This document shows, one piece after another, positions 15,950 to 25,246 of a stretch of DNA of 64,000 nt. The DNA is taken from contig JAEWCZ010000014.1 in the NCBI GenBank assembly GCA_023390335.1, positions 1 to 64,000 of the forward strand, read 5' to 3'. The stretch is from Bacillota bacterium. GTDB taxonomy: Bacteria > Bacillota > Clostridia > Acetivibrionales > DSM-1351. A program made the translations under genes and the position numbers. A model generated the notes under the pieces. That model made no database searches, was not told the origin of the DNA, and saw only the letters and a program-made list of their open reading frames with translations. Within the stretch, counting starts at the first letter, position 1. The number at the start of each line of letters is the position of its first letter.

Positions 15950-17701
15950 TTGTTTAAATTAATAAAATATTTAAAGCCATACCTAAAGCAAGTTATTTTA
16001 GGTCCGGCTTTTAAATTATTCGAAGCAATACTTGAATTGACAATACCTTTATTAATGGCAAAGCTTATTGACAATGGTGTAAAAGCAAACAATCCATCAT
16101 ACGTATATATGATGGGAGGGATAATGGTTGCAATCGCAATAACCGGAGCCGGCTCCGCATATATCTGCCAGTATTATGCTTCTATAGCATCACAGGGGTT
16201 TGGAACATCAATGAGAAATCTTTTATTCAAAAAGATACAAGGATATTCCTTTAGTGAGCTTGATAAAATAGGAACTCCTTCGCTCATAAATAGAGTAACC
16301 AGTGATGTAAATCAGCTCCAGCTTGCAGTGGCCATGCTTATAAGACTTGTAGTTAGAGTTCCTTTTCTTTGCATTGGTGGTTTGATAATGGCAATGACTA
16401 TCAACCTGAAGCTGTCTGTAATACTATTTATAACAATGCCGTTGTTTGCACTGGTTATATATTTAATAATGTCAAGAACAATACCACTTTATAAGTCAGT
16501 ACAGAAAAAACTTGATACGTTGTCGGTAATAATACGTGAAAATTTGTCCGGAGTCCGAGTAATACGTGCATTTGCAAAACTGGACAAGGAAAGAGAGAGG
16601 TTTTCAAAAGGCAACAGAGAATATGCAGATATGTCTATAAGGGTCGGTAAGGTTTCAGCACTTCTAAATCCTGCCACAACGGTTATAGTAAACTTGGGTG
16701 TTGCTGCAATATTATGGTTTGGCGGAATACAGGTATATCATGGTACAATGACACAAGGTGAAATAATTGCTTATATCAACTATATAAACATGATTTTATC
16801 CGCACTAATTGTACTTGCAAATCTGGTAGTTACCTTTACAAAGGCGGCAGCTTCAGCAAACAGGGTGAATGAGATATTGGAGATTCAGCCGTCTGTAGTC
16901 GACAGGGCTGGTAGTACCGCAGAAGTACAGGTAACTCTAAATGTTTTAGAAGAAACACCTTTGATTGAGTTCAGAAATGTAAGATTTACATACGATGGAG
17001 CCTCTGAGTACGCTTTGAAAAATATTTCATTTGACATCAAAAGTGGACAAACAGTAGGAATAATAGGCTCTACCGGGTCAGGAAAAACCACTCTTGTAAA
17101 CCTTATTGCCAGGTTTTACGATACCACGGATGGTGAAATTCTGATTAAGGGAATAGACGTTAAAAATGTGAAACAACAGCATTTGAGAAATAAAATAGGA
17201 CTTGTTCCTCAGAAATCAGTTTTATTTTCAGGAACTATTGAGGAAAACATAAAGTGGGGAAATGAACTGGCACAGGAAGTGGATATTTGTAGGGCTGCCG
17301 AAATTGCTCAAGCAATGGAATTTATCAAGCAAAAACCTGAAGGCATTAAGGCTCATATTACCCAGGGCGGAGCTAATCTCTCAGGCGGGCAAAAACAAAG
17401 ACTTGCAATTGCAAGGGCGGTGGTCAAAAGGCCAGAAATACTTATTCTGGATGACAGTACCAGTGCTCTTGATTATGCTACAGATGCAGCTTTAAGAAGA
17501 CAAATCAAAAATAATCTGAACGGCACTACAATAATAATGGTTACACAAAGAGTAGCCGCAGTCAGAGATGCAGATTTGATAGTAGTACTTGATGATGGGG
17601 AAATAGTAGGGACAGGCAGAAATGAAGAACTGCTGGAATCCTGCCCTGTATATCAGGAAATTTACTATTCACAAAGAAAAAGCGAGGTAGCACAGTCATG
17701 A
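15950..17701 (+). CDS. Heterodimeric ABC exporter subunit with degenerate ATP site
   Basis: A half-transporter of the multidrug/lipid exporter type (583 residues): six membrane helices (about 1-310) followed by a nucleotide-binding domain. Walker A is GSTGSGKT and the signature is LSGGQKQR. Walker B reads ILILDDSTSALD, with aspartate in place of the catalytic glutamate near residue 500. That change marks the subunit with the non-hydrolytic site in pairs such as BmrC/BmrD and TM287/TM288. The start is TTG 10 bases after GGGGGA. Its stop overlaps the next start by 4 bases (ATGA), so the two subunits are coupled. The cargo is unknown. Confidence 0.92.
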   Translation: MFKLIKYLKPYLKQVILGPAFKLFEAILELTIPLLMAKLIDNGVKANNPSYVYMMGGIMVAIAITGAGSAYICQYYASIASQGFGTSMRNLLFKKIQGYSFSELDKIGTPSLINRVTSDVNQLQLAVAMLIRLVVRVPFLCIGGLIMAMTINLKLSVILFITMPLFALVIYLIMSRTIPLYKSVQKKLDTLSVIIRENLSGVRVIRAFAKLDKERERFSKGNREYADMSIRVGKVSALLNPATTVIVNLGVAAILWFGGIQVYHGTMTQGEIIAYINYINMILSALIVLANLVVTFTKAAASANRVNEILEIQPSVVDRAGSTAEVQVTLNVLEETPLIEFRNVRFTYDGASEYALKNISFDIKSGQTVGIIGSTGSGKTTLVNLIARFYDTTDGEILIKGIDVKNVKQQHLRNKIGLVPQKSVLFSGTIEENIKWGNELAQEVDICRAAEIAQAMEFIKQKPEGIKAHITQGGANLSGGQKQRLAIARAVVKRPEILILDDSTSALDYATDAALRRQIKNNLNGTTIIMVTQRVAAVRDADLIVVLDDGEIVGTGRNEELLESCPVYQEIYYSQRKSEVAQS

Positions 17702-19434
17702 AAAGTCATGCAGTCAGACGCCTTTGCAGATACATTTTTGCCAACAAGCAATATCTGCTGGGAGCATTACTATTTGCAACATTAAGTAATATACTAGTTG
17801 TGGCTGGTCCCTTTATAATAGGTAAAGCTGTTGATGCTATTAGTGGCAAAGGACAGGTGGATTTCAAAAGTATATTTAATATAGTTATAATTATATTAGT
17901 TTTATATTTAGTCAGTGCATTTTTTCAATGGAGTTTGCAGGTAATTACAGCTGTACTGTCAAATAGAACAGTAGAGAGGTTGAGAAAAGATGTATTTGAC
18001 CATATTCTTGAAACGCCTTTGAAGTTTTTTGACCAAAAGCCCCATGGGGATATAATGGGCAGGCTTACAAATGATATGGAAAACATAGGTGAAGGAATTT
18101 ATCAGTCTGTTACTCAATTTTTTACAGGTATAATATCTATTGTCGGTTCACTTATATTTATGTTTGTATTGAACCCGTGGATAACACTTATAGTAATAGT
18201 AATGACGCCTGTTACTTTTTTAATTGCATCATTTATTACAAGACGTTCATCAAAAATGTTTAAGGAGCAGTCAAGTGTAAATGGTGAGCTAACTGGTTAT
18301 ATTGAAGAAATTATAGGCAATCAAAAGATTGTTAAAGCATTTAATTATGAGGAGAGGGCACAGCAGAAATTTGAGGAGATAAACGGACGTTTATATAAAT
18401 GCGGAAGGTGGGCGCAGTTCTATTCATCCCTTGTGAATCCGTCTACCCGTCTTGTAAACAACATAACATATGTTTTGCTTGGAATGACGGGTGGTATTGC
18501 GGCACTGGCCGGTAGGTTAAGTATCGGTTATATTTCTAGCTTTTTGACATATTCAACCTACTTTTCTCAGCCTATAAACAATGTTACAAGTGTAACAACC
18601 CAGATACAAAATGCCTTTGCATCGGCGGAAAGGGTTTTTGCAGTAATGGACGAAGAAGTTGAGAAACAGGCGGGCAATAATGAAATAGAATTAAAGAAAA
18701 CTAATGGAAATGTCAGATTTGACGATGTATCATTCTCTTATGTTTCGGAAAAGCCTTTGATAAGGAACTTTAACCTTGAGGTTAAGGAAGGACAGAGAAT
18801 TGCAATTGTTGGGCCAACCGGTTCAGGGAAGACTACTCTTGTCAATCTGTTAATGCGGTTTTATGATCCGGATAAAGGGTACATATATATCGACGATAAA
18901 GACATATGTGAAATATCAAAAGATAGTGTTAGACAGTCTTTTGGAATGGTTCTACAGGACACATGGCTTTTTGCAGGGACAATTCATGAAAACATCGCCT
19001 ACGGAAATCCTGAGGCTACTGATGAAGAAATAATAAAAGCTGCAATTTCGGCAAATGCACACAGTTTTATTAAGAGACTTCCAAAAGGTTATGAAACAGA
19101 ACTGACTGAAGGAGGAAGCAACTTGTCCCAAGGCCAAAGACAGCTATTGACAATAGCAAGAGTAATGTTGGTTATTCCTCCTATGCTTATACTGGATGAG
19201 GCTACCAGCAGTGTAGATACAAGAACAGAATTGAATATACAGAATGCTTTTTTGAAGATGATGGAAGGAAGGACAAGCTTTGTTATAGCGCATCGTCTTT
19301 CAACCATTAGAGAAGCTGATGTTATACTGGTTATGAATGATGGTAAAATAGTTGAACAGGGAAGTCATGAAGACTTACTGGCGAAGAATGGATTTTATAA
19401 AAAATTATATTTAAGTCAATATGAGTATATCTAA
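17698..19434 (+). CDS. Heterodimeric ABC exporter subunit with intact Walker B
   Basis: The partner half-transporter (578 residues): six membrane helices, then a nucleotide-binding domain. Walker A is GPTGSGKT, the signature LSQGQRQL, and Walker B MLILDEATSSVD with the normal catalytic glutamate. The canonical hydrolytic site is formed by this Walker B and the LSGGQ of the first subunit. The ATGA overlap with the upstream gene supports a fixed 1:1 heterodimer. Likely functions are drug or lipid export; no cargo gene is adjacent. Confidence 0.92.
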   Translation: MKSHAVRRLCRYIFANKQYLLGALLFATLSNILVVAGPFIIGKAVDAISGKGQVDFKSIFNIVIIILVLYLVSAFFQWSLQVITAVLSNRTVERLRKDVFDHILETPLKFFDQKPHGDIMGRLTNDMENIGEGIYQSVTQFFTGIISIVGSLIFMFVLNPWITLIVIVMTPVTFLIASFITRRSSKMFKEQSSVNGELTGYIEEIIGNQKIVKAFNYEERAQQKFEEINGRLYKCGRWAQFYSSLVNPSTRLVNNITYVLLGMTGGIAALAGRLSIGYISSFLTYSTYFSQPINNVTSVTTQIQNAFASAERVFAVMDEEVEKQAGNNEIELKKTNGNVRFDDVSFSYVSEKPLIRNFNLEVKEGQRIAIVGPTGSGKTTLVNLLMRFYDPDKGYIYIDDKDICEISKDSVRQSFGMVLQDTWLFAGTIHENIAYGNPEATDEEIIKAAISANAHSFIKRLPKGYETELTEGGSNLSQGQRQLLTIARVMLVIPPMLILDEATSSVDTRTELNIQNAFLKMMEGRTSFVIAHRLSTIREADVILVMNDGKIVEQGSHEDLLAKNGFYKKLYLSQYEYI

Positions 19435-19464
19435 TTGACTAAATAGTAAAGACAGGTGTTGCTA

Positions 19465-20253
19465 ATGACTAAATTATTTGAAGAATTTACGCTAAACAGA
19501 AAGCTTCTGGCAGAAGCACTGGTTGAAAAAGATTACATGGAGTTGTATAAGGCTGAAACCCTTAAAAATGAGTTTATAGCCAAACTAGGTGAACCCCGGT
19601 ATGAGCTTCATAAGCTAGAGCTTGCCATAGCAAGAACCAAACTAAAACTAGAAATGATTGAAACATGTGAAAAATTCAAGATACCCATAGACTACTCCCA
19701 CATTGACAGGGAATTGGAAAAAGAATTTGAAAAACACTATGAAGTACTGAAAAATATGAGGTTAGAAATAGAGCGTGTTCATTTAATAGACGATGATATG
19801 GAACAAAAGAAACGTGAAAGTGAATTGGAAATGAGGGAGATATATCTGGAAATTGCAAGTTATATTCACCCTAAACTGATAATAAATCAGGATGAAAGTA
19901 TAAAACGGACCTGGAAAAATGCAGAATCGGCATACCAACAGGGAGATAAGGATAAATTAAAACGGCTCCTTAAGAAAGTAATTAAATACAACGCAAATGT
20001 TAATGAAAATCATGGAGACCTGGAAGAACAGCTCACTGTAATAAAAGAGCGTAAAGCAGCCGTACTGGAGGAAATACAGTCTATGAAGAAGAGATTTCCT
20101 TTTTCAGAATCAGATATGTTGGATGATGAAGTTGCTGTTATGAAATTCAGGGATGATATAGACACTGATATAAGAGTCGCAAAAGAGGTTCTGGATAAAT
20201 TGGAGAAGCAAATACTTGAAAAGCTACCTCCCATGGGGAAATACAAAAACTAG
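19465..20253 (+). CDS. Unknown coiled-coil protein downstream of the ABC exporter
   Basis: I do not recognise this 262-residue protein. It is highly charged and almost entirely helical by eye, with long heptad-like stretches (about residues 30-130 and 190-255) and no signal peptide or membrane segment. Cysteine is nearly absent. It starts 30 bases after the exporter and has no promoter visible between, so it is probably co-transcribed. ATG at 19465 is preferred; GTG at 19456 is an in-frame alternative. A strong terminator follows. A cytoplasmic structural or scaffold role is possible but unproved. Confidence 0.75.
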   Translation: MTKLFEEFTLNRKLLAEALVEKDYMELYKAETLKNEFIAKLGEPRYELHKLELAIARTKLKLEMIETCEKFKIPIDYSHIDRELEKEFEKHYEVLKNMRLEIERVHLIDDDMEQKKRESELEMREIYLEIASYIHPKLIINQDESIKRTWKNAESAYQQGDKDKLKRLLKKVIKYNANVNENHGDLEEQLTVIKERKAAVLEEIQSMKKRFPFSESDMLDDEVAVMKFRDDIDTDIRVAKEVLDKLEKQILEKLPPMGKYKN

Positions 20254-20264
20254 CACGTTTTAAT

Positions 20265-20310
20265 AAAAAACGGGAGAGGTGTATTTAAAACATCTGCTCC
20301 CGGTTTTTTT
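20265..20310. terminator. Bidirectional terminator
   Basis: A GC-rich stem (ACGGGAG with CTCCCGGT, extended by GGTGT/ACATC) is flanked by six A residues on the left and seven T residues on the right. It can stop both the rightward ABC operon and the leftward DUF896 gene. Confidence 0.88.
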
Positions 20311-20313
20311 GCG

Positions 20314-20517
20314 TTAATTGTCTTTTCTAAGGCTTCTTCTGTTTCCGTCTGGATCTATAACTACTGTGTTATCAAGTGTAGCCTTTAAATTTGCTCGAAA
20401 TGCAGCAATATATTCTTTTCTCAACTGATCTCTTTCAGCAAGCTCGGAACTTGTAAGGGAACCTGATTTTGCTTTCTTTGCCAGTTCATTCAATCGTTCA
20501 ATTCTACTTTTTTCCAT
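20314..20517 (-). CDS. DUF896 (YnzC-like) protein
   Basis: A 67-residue cytoplasmic protein of the DUF896 family, similar to Bacillus YnzC, which lies in the SOS-regulated yneA-yneB-ynzC operon. The family pattern RIERLNELAKKAKSG...ERDQLRKEYIAAFR is clear, and the C-terminus holds VVIDPDGN. The family is a short two-helix hairpin of unknown function. ATG at 20517 is chosen because AAGGA lies upstream of it; an in-frame ATG at 20544 precedes that site. No LexA box is obvious upstream. Confidence 0.88.
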   Translation of the reverse strand: MEKSRIERLNELAKKAKSGSLTSSELAERDQLRKEYIAAFRANLKATLDNTVVIDPDGNRRSLRKDN

Positions 20518-20681
20518 AATTATAAACCAATCCTTATTCAACATTTTGCTTAAAACACATCAGTATTATAACAAAAAATAATTGATAATAAAAGAAACTG
20601 TCAATATTTCTTTAAAAAGCTTATCCATTATGATAATATAAAATATGACATAGTTAAATTATTGTTCGGGAGGTTGGAAAT

Positions 20682-21149
20682 ATGAATGATATACAGGTTG
20701 TAGTTTTTGATTTGAACAATGAGCTTTGTAGTGTGGAGACTTCAATTGTCTATAAAATAGAAAAATATGGGTCAATATCACTTGTTCCACAAATGCCCGA
20801 TTATATTAAGGGAATATATAATTTGAGGGGGAAAGTAGTCCCTGTGGTTGACCTTAATAAGAGATTCAATTTAGGAGAATCAGAGGTAACAAAAAAAACC
20901 AAGATAATAATAACTGAAAAGGACAATCAATTGTACGGTTTTATGGTAAACAATGTTACCGAAATTATCAATCTAAATGATAATGCAATCGATAGATCCG
21001 AAGCAGTATTAAAACTAAACAGTAAGAAATACATAAAAGGTATAGGAAAGAACGATGGGAAGCTTTTTTCAATAATTGATTTAAATGAAATTTTACATAA
21101 TGAAGAAATAGAAGAGGTTACGACGGTGCTTTCAGAAGCCGTAAACTAG
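20682..21149 (+). CDS. cheW: CheW-like chemotaxis coupling protein
   Basis: CheW links chemoreceptors to the CheA kinase. The 155-residue protein is a single CheW domain: VVVFDLNNELCSVETSIVYKIE, the typical MPDYIKGIYNLRGKVVPVVDL and the C-terminal YIKGIGKNDGKLFSIIDLNEIL. It stands alone between terminators, with no receptor or kinase gene nearby, so it probably serves a chemosensory array encoded elsewhere. Confidence 0.92.
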   Translation: MNDIQVVVFDLNNELCSVETSIVYKIEKYGSISLVPQMPDYIKGIYNLRGKVVPVVDLNKRFNLGESEVTKKTKIIITEKDNQLYGFMVNNVTEIINLNDNAIDRSEAVLKLNSKKYIKGIGKNDGKLFSIIDLNEILHNEEIEEVTTVLSEAVN

Positions 21150-21171
21150 TGTTTAAATATTTACATAATAA

Positions 21172-21220
21172 AAACCTGTAAAGCGAAAATGAATTAATTC
21201 TTTGCTTTATGGGTTTTTTG
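21172..21220 (+). terminator. Terminator of cheW
   Basis: AAACCTGTAAAGCGAAA pairs with TTTGCTTTATGGGTTT with wobbles, followed by TTTTTTG, directly after cheW. Confidence 0.78.
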
Positions 21221-21336
21221 CTTTCAATAATCTCTAATTTGTAACAAAAAGAAAAATGTAGACATAAAATATTATCAAGCGGTTAATTAATGTAATCTTG
21301 TCCGCATACGAGTTATAAAGGGGGTAATAAGGTAAT

Positions 21337-21630
21337 ATGGAAAATAGACTTCACTCACATAGCTTTGCGGGAAAGACTTCAAATACTGAAGCTCACATTC
21401 ATCAATATTCCGGCAAGACTGATGAAACAAATGACAGGACAGGGCATATACACTATATTGAAGGAATAACTACGTTGGAAGAGGGTCATGTTCATTATTA
21501 TACAATTGCCACTAGCCCTGCTATTTATGTAAATGGTGGTCATTATCACATTTATATGGGAAATGCAAGTTTAGCTCATAATCATGTTCAGGTTATAGCA
21601 GGAGACACATCCTTCTATAAGAAAGATTAA
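21337..21630 (+). CDS. ymaF: YmaF family histidine-rich protein
   Basis: This 97-residue protein carries repeated H-x-H pairs: HSHSF, HIHQY, HIHYI, HVHYY, HYHIY and HNHVQ. That spacing, about 15-20 residues apart, is the hallmark of the YmaF family, known from spore-formers but with no assigned activity. There is no signal peptide. The His pairs could bind divalent metal; that is inference. The gene is monocistronic behind AAGGGGGT and followed by a bidirectional terminator. Confidence 0.85.
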   Translation: MENRLHSHSFAGKTSNTEAHIHQYSGKTDETNDRTGHIHYIEGITTLEEGHVHYYTIATSPAIYVNGGHYHIYMGNASLAHNHVQVIAGDTSFYKKD

Positions 21631-21680
21631 TGTTCACAGGGGATTTATCCGGTACAAAATAAATGACGGTAAATATAAAT

Positions 21681-21716
21681 ATAAACCTGCTGTTCTCAGT
21701 AAACAGCAGGTTTATA
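21681..21716. terminator. Bidirectional terminator between ymaF and ychF
   Basis: A perfect 14-bp stem (21681-21694 with 21702-21715) with a 7-base loop lies between two convergent genes. Confidence 0.82.
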
Positions 21717-21737
21717 CTATATTAGAAATTAACTTAA

Positions 21738-22832
21738 TTAAACATTAAATCTGAACAATGTAACATCTCCGTCATGCATTACATATTCCTTACCTTCCGA
21801 ACGAACCAGGCCCTTTTCTTTTGCAACCGTATAGGAGCCACAACTAATTAAATCATCATAAGCTACAATTTCAGCTCTAATAAAACCTCTCTCAAAGTCA
21901 CTGTGAATTTTACCGGCAGCTTGAGGTGCCTTTGTACCGTTTGTAATAGTCCATGCTCTTACTTCCTGTGGACCGGCAGTCAGATAGCTTATAAGTCCCA
22001 GTATTTTGTAGCTGGCTTTAATAAGCTTGTCCAGACCGGATTCCTCCAATCCCATGGCCTCAAGGAAGTCGGCCTTTTCTTCATCATCCAGCTGAGCGAT
22101 TTCTTCTTCAATCTTAGCACAGATCACCATAACTTCCGAATTCTCTTCAGCCGCTACTTCTTTAAGCTCTGCAAGAAACCTGTTGCTATCAAGGGAAGAA
22201 AGGTCTTCCTCTGATACATTTGCAGCATACAAAACAGGCTTTAATGTAATAAGAAATAACTGGTCAACAAGCTGTTGCTGTTCTTGGTCAAAGGACATAG
22301 ATCTTACTGGTTTACCGCTTTCAAGATGAGCTTTTATGGCTTCATAAAGTTCCATTTCAATCTGGAACTTCTTGTCTCCTGATTTAAGCATTTTCTTAGT
22401 TCTGTCGATTCTTCTCTCAATCATTTCGAGGTCAGAAAAAATCAATTCAAGGTTAATGGTTTCAATATCCCTTTTAGGGCCTATAGAGCCATCAACATGA
22501 ACTATGTTGCTATCTTCAAAACATCTTACAACATGAACTATTGAATCAACTTCTCTTATATGAGAGAGAAATTTATTTCCTAACCCTTCACCCTTACTTG
22601 CACCTTTAACAAGACCTGCAATATCGACAAATTCAATTACAGTCGGGGTTATTTTTTCAGGATTATACATCTTGGCAAGCATGTCCAGTCTTTCATCGGG
22701 CACCGCCACAATTCCTACATTTGGTTCAATAGTACAAAACGGATAATTTGCACTTTCTGCACCGGCTTTTGTTATTGCATTAAAAAGAGTGCTTTTGCCT
22801 ACGTTTGGGAGTCCTACAATTCCTAATTTCAT
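21738..22832 (-). CDS. ychF: Redox-regulated ATPase YchF (Obg family)
   Basis: YchF (OLA1 in eukaryotes) is a universally conserved, ribosome-associated P-loop protein that prefers ATP to GTP. G1 is GLPNVGKST at residues 6-14, followed by the switch region FVDIAGLVKGASKGEGLGN. The coiled-coil domain spans about residues 135-195. The C-terminal TGS domain includes ARAWTITNGTKAPQAAGKIH and DFERGFIRAE. At 364 residues the length is exact for the family. It is transcribed alone. Confidence 0.96.
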   Translation of the reverse strand: MKLGIVGLPNVGKSTLFNAITKAGAESANYPFCTIEPNVGIVAVPDERLDMLAKMYNPEKITPTVIEFVDIAGLVKGASKGEGLGNKFLSHIREVDSIVHVVRCFEDSNIVHVDGSIGPKRDIETINLELIFSDLEMIERRIDRTKKMLKSGDKKFQIEMELYEAIKAHLESGKPVRSMSFDQEQQQLVDQLFLITLKPVLYAANVSEEDLSSLDSNRFLAELKEVAAEENSEVMVICAKIEEEIAQLDDEEKADFLEAMGLEESGLDKLIKASYKILGLISYLTAGPQEVRAWTITNGTKAPQAAGKIHSDFERGFIRAEIVAYDDLISCGSYTVAKEKGLVRSEGKEYVMHDGDVTLFRFNV

Positions 22833-23105
22833 TTATATATCTATCCTCTCATGGTTTGTAACATCAAAAAATACCATAAAAATTATATACTATCTAATTT
22901 TTCATTGCAATATTATTAAGTTTTACGCATTGTAATATTGATTTTATTTTTTTATTAAATTAATATAGAAAGCGGGAAAAAAATAATCAGACATACAATG
23001 CTCGCAATCGTATACTAAAATGTAAATACAATAAAAAAGTTGTATGTTCAGTATAAACTATTATTAACCATATATTATTATTGAAAAAAATCAGGAGGTA
23101 TATTT

Positions 23106-23504
23106 ATGTATTGTAGAAATTGCGGAAACGTTATGAATGACCAGGCTGTTGTATGCGTTACGTGTGGAGTTCCTGTAGGAAAAGGAAATAATTATTGTCC
23201 TTTATGCGGAGAAGTAACCGATTCCATGTCTCATATATGTATGAAATGCGGTTTTAGTTTAAATAATTACGGACAGCAAAAATCAAAGCTTGCAGCCGGA
23301 TTGTTCGGAATTTTCCTTGGCATGTTCGGTGTTCACAGATTTTATCTGGGATATATAGGGATTGGTGTGGCACAGTTATTACTCACTGTTTTATCATGTT
23401 TTATATTCTCACCAATTATTTGGGTATGGGGACTTATAGAAGGAATTTTGATTCTTGCAGGTTCTATCAATAAGGATTCTAAGGGTGTAGCATTAAAAGA
23501 TTAA
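23106..23504 (+). CDS. Zinc-ribbon and TM2 domain membrane protein
   Basis: The 132-residue protein has two cytoplasmic zinc ribbons: CRNCG...CVTCG (about residues 3-22) and CPLCG...CMKCG (about 35-57). A TM2 domain follows, with two membrane helices and the signature GMFGVHRFYLGYIGIGVAQLL. TM2 proteins have no settled function; fused zinc ribbons suggest binding of nucleic acid or protein at the membrane. The start ATG lies behind AGGAGG. It is monocistronic. Function remains unknown. Confidence 0.88.
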   Translation: MYCRNCGNVMNDQAVVCVTCGVPVGKGNNYCPLCGEVTDSMSHICMKCGFSLNNYGQQKSKLAAGLFGIFLGMFGVHRFYLGYIGIGVAQLLLTVLSCFIFSPIIWVWGLIEGILILAGSINKDSKGVALKD

Positions 23505-23519
23505 ACCATAAGGTTTTTT

Positions 23520-23549
23520 GCAGATAGGAATTATTGAGTTCCTATCTGC
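23520..23549. other. 11-bp hairpin between convergent genes
   Basis: GCAGATAGGAA (23520-23530) pairs perfectly with TTCCTATCTGC (23539-23549) around an 8-base loop. A T-run lies on the 5' side on the plus strand rather than after the stem, so it does not look like a standard terminator for either gene. It may still stop transcription or stabilise 3' ends. Confidence 0.55.
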
Positions 23550-23564
23550 GGGTTGAAGGAAATT

Positions 23565-24155
23565 TTATTTTCCAATCAATTTTTTTAGTTTACCTGCAAG
23601 AGATGTATTTTTTCGTTCTCTCCAACTGGTAATATATCTGTCTACCTCCTGGAAATGCTTGTCCATTTTGATTTCCAGTTTACGGGAACTATTTTCAACA
23701 CAAGCTCCAAGTTCAAGCTTGGAGCTATGGATTTCCTTTGAAATATGTTCTCTAGTACTTATAAATTCTGTGGCAACATTATTAAAAAGTTGCTCTTTAA
23801 TACCATTTAAGGTTTCCAGTATCATAGACAGTTCAGCACTGCTCAGTTCTTCCAATCTCTGTGAGACCACCGCAGGAAGTTGTTCAGCAGGAATAGGGAT
23901 ACTTATATCTTTGGGCCTTATAATATTTTCGTCCTCAAGAATTTTCCTGATTGCCTTCAGCTCCAGACCTTGATCACGCATTGCTTTTATCTGGTACATT
24001 ACATTTGCCAGATCAGTAGTGTAATACCGTCTTCCTCTGTTATCCTTCGGGATGTTTAACCCAAATTCCTTTTCATAAAACCTTAAAGCATGATCTGTTA
24101 TATTTAAAGATGTGCTTAGTTCTGTTATTGTATATCTTTCCTTGAGTACATCCAT
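23565..24155 (-). CDS. MerR-type DNA-binding coiled-coil protein
   Basis: An N-terminal MerR-type winged helix-turn-helix (about residues 5-75: YTITELSTSLNITDHALRFYE, then GRRYYTTDLANVMYQIKAMRD) is followed by a linker and a coiled coil (about 100-175). There are no effector-binding cysteines and no ligand domain. The architecture recalls RacA-like and small MerR/coiled-coil proteins of Firmicutes rather than a metal sensor, but sequence alone does not make it RacA. The basic C-terminus GKLKKLIGK could touch membrane or DNA. It is a single-gene unit. Confidence 0.82.
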   Translation of the reverse strand: MDVLKERYTITELSTSLNITDHALRFYEKEFGLNIPKDNRGRRYYTTDLANVMYQIKAMRDQGLELKAIRKILEDENIIRPKDISIPIPAEQLPAVVSQRLEELSSAELSMILETLNGIKEQLFNNVATEFISTREHISKEIHSSKLELGACVENSSRKLEIKMDKHFQEVDRYITSWRERKNTSLAGKLKKLIGK

Positions 24156-24248
24156 GGAACTATCTACCCCCTGTTACTATGTCTATAAACACGTATAATT
24201 ATATTTTGATAGTATCATAAGACATAGTTGGTGTAAAATATTTACATA

Positions 24249-25148
24249 TTATTCGCTTAGTATTTCCAATAGGTTGGTTATATCAGAGGGAAGCTCCGCC
24301 GTGAATATAACTTCTTTTCGGGTTACGGGATGAATAATCTCTGTTCTATAAGAATGGAGGGCCTGCCGGGAAATGTATAAATTTGTATTTTCTGAATAAA
24401 GAGTATCGCCATAGATAGGAAACCCCATTGCATGACAATGAACTCTTATCTGGTGTGTACGTCCTGTCTCAAGCTTAAAGCCCAACAAGGCGGAATTATG
24501 TGAATAAAAGCTTTTGAGAACTTTATAATGTGTTATTGAGGGTGCTCCTTCCTCAGAGATATGTCTCAGCATAATACTACCCGGCTTTCTGGCTATGGGT
24601 AGGTTTATAGTACCTTCGTTAATTTCAGGTATACCTTGCACAACACCCAAATACTCTTTTTTAAACTGATTTGTATGCATTTGCTGTATGAGCATCTCCT
24701 GAGTAAACTGGTTTTTTGCAAAAATAATAATACCTGATGTTTCTCTGTCTAGCCTACTAACCGGCCTTACTTTTTTTGTGATACCTTTCTTCTTAAGATA
24801 ATACACAATTCCGTTGGCTATGGTATTGTCGGGATGGTAGCTGGTAGGATGGACTACTATACCCGGTTGCTTGTTGAGAACCAGCATACACTCATCCTCA
24901 TAAATAATATCTAGCGGTATATCCTGAGGTTCGATATGCTCACATTCCTCCTCAAGATCGAGTATCACCTTTACCCTGTCCTTCGCCTTTACGATATAAT
25001 TAACTCTTTCGGGGCACTCGTTTACATAAATCTTCTGTTGCAGTTTAAGTTTTTTTATAAGCCTTTCAGAAAGCTGAAGTCCGTTTTTTAAGACGAATTT
25101 TAGAGTCTTTTCGGCCTCATTCTCACTGACAATCCTCTCTAATAACAT
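24249..25148 (-). CDS. RluA family pseudouridine synthase
   Basis: This 299-residue enzyme isomerises uridine to pseudouridine in RNA. An S4-like domain occupies about residues 15-75. The catalytic domain contains VHPTSYHPDNT and the aspartate motif RLDRETSGI, then LETGRTHQIRVH. It is one of two such genes here; the other, at 44459, is closer to RluD. Which RNA site it modifies cannot be told. The start ATG is preceded by AGGAGG. Confidence 0.92.
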   Translation of the reverse strand: MLLERIVSENEAEKTLKFVLKNGLQLSERLIKKLKLQQKIYVNECPERVNYIVKAKDRVKVILDLEEECEHIEPQDIPLDIIYEDECMLVLNKQPGIVVHPTSYHPDNTIANGIVYYLKKKGITKKVRPVSRLDRETSGIIIFAKNQFTQEMLIQQMHTNQFKKEYLGVVQGIPEINEGTINLPIARKPGSIMLRHISEEGAPSITHYKVLKSFYSHNSALLGFKLETGRTHQIRVHCHAMGFPIYGDTLYSENTNLYISRQALHSYRTEIIHPVTRKEVIFTAELPSDITNLLEILSE

Positions 25149-25246
25149 TAAAATCCTCCTGGCAATAATGGCAGAAATAAATCCACATAGTATATAACGT
25201 ATTGTACTATAAATGGAATTTGATATGCAAAAGTTTTATAATTAAC

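Noticed and set aside
23505..23565. Standard terminator after the zinc-ribbon/TM2 gene
   Set aside because: The stem is good but the T-run is on the wrong side, so it is listed as a hairpin only.
23565..24155. Calling the MerR-type coiled-coil protein RacA
   Set aside because: The architecture is similar, but the helix-turn-helix is a MerR type with no specific RacA features, and the neighbours give no support.
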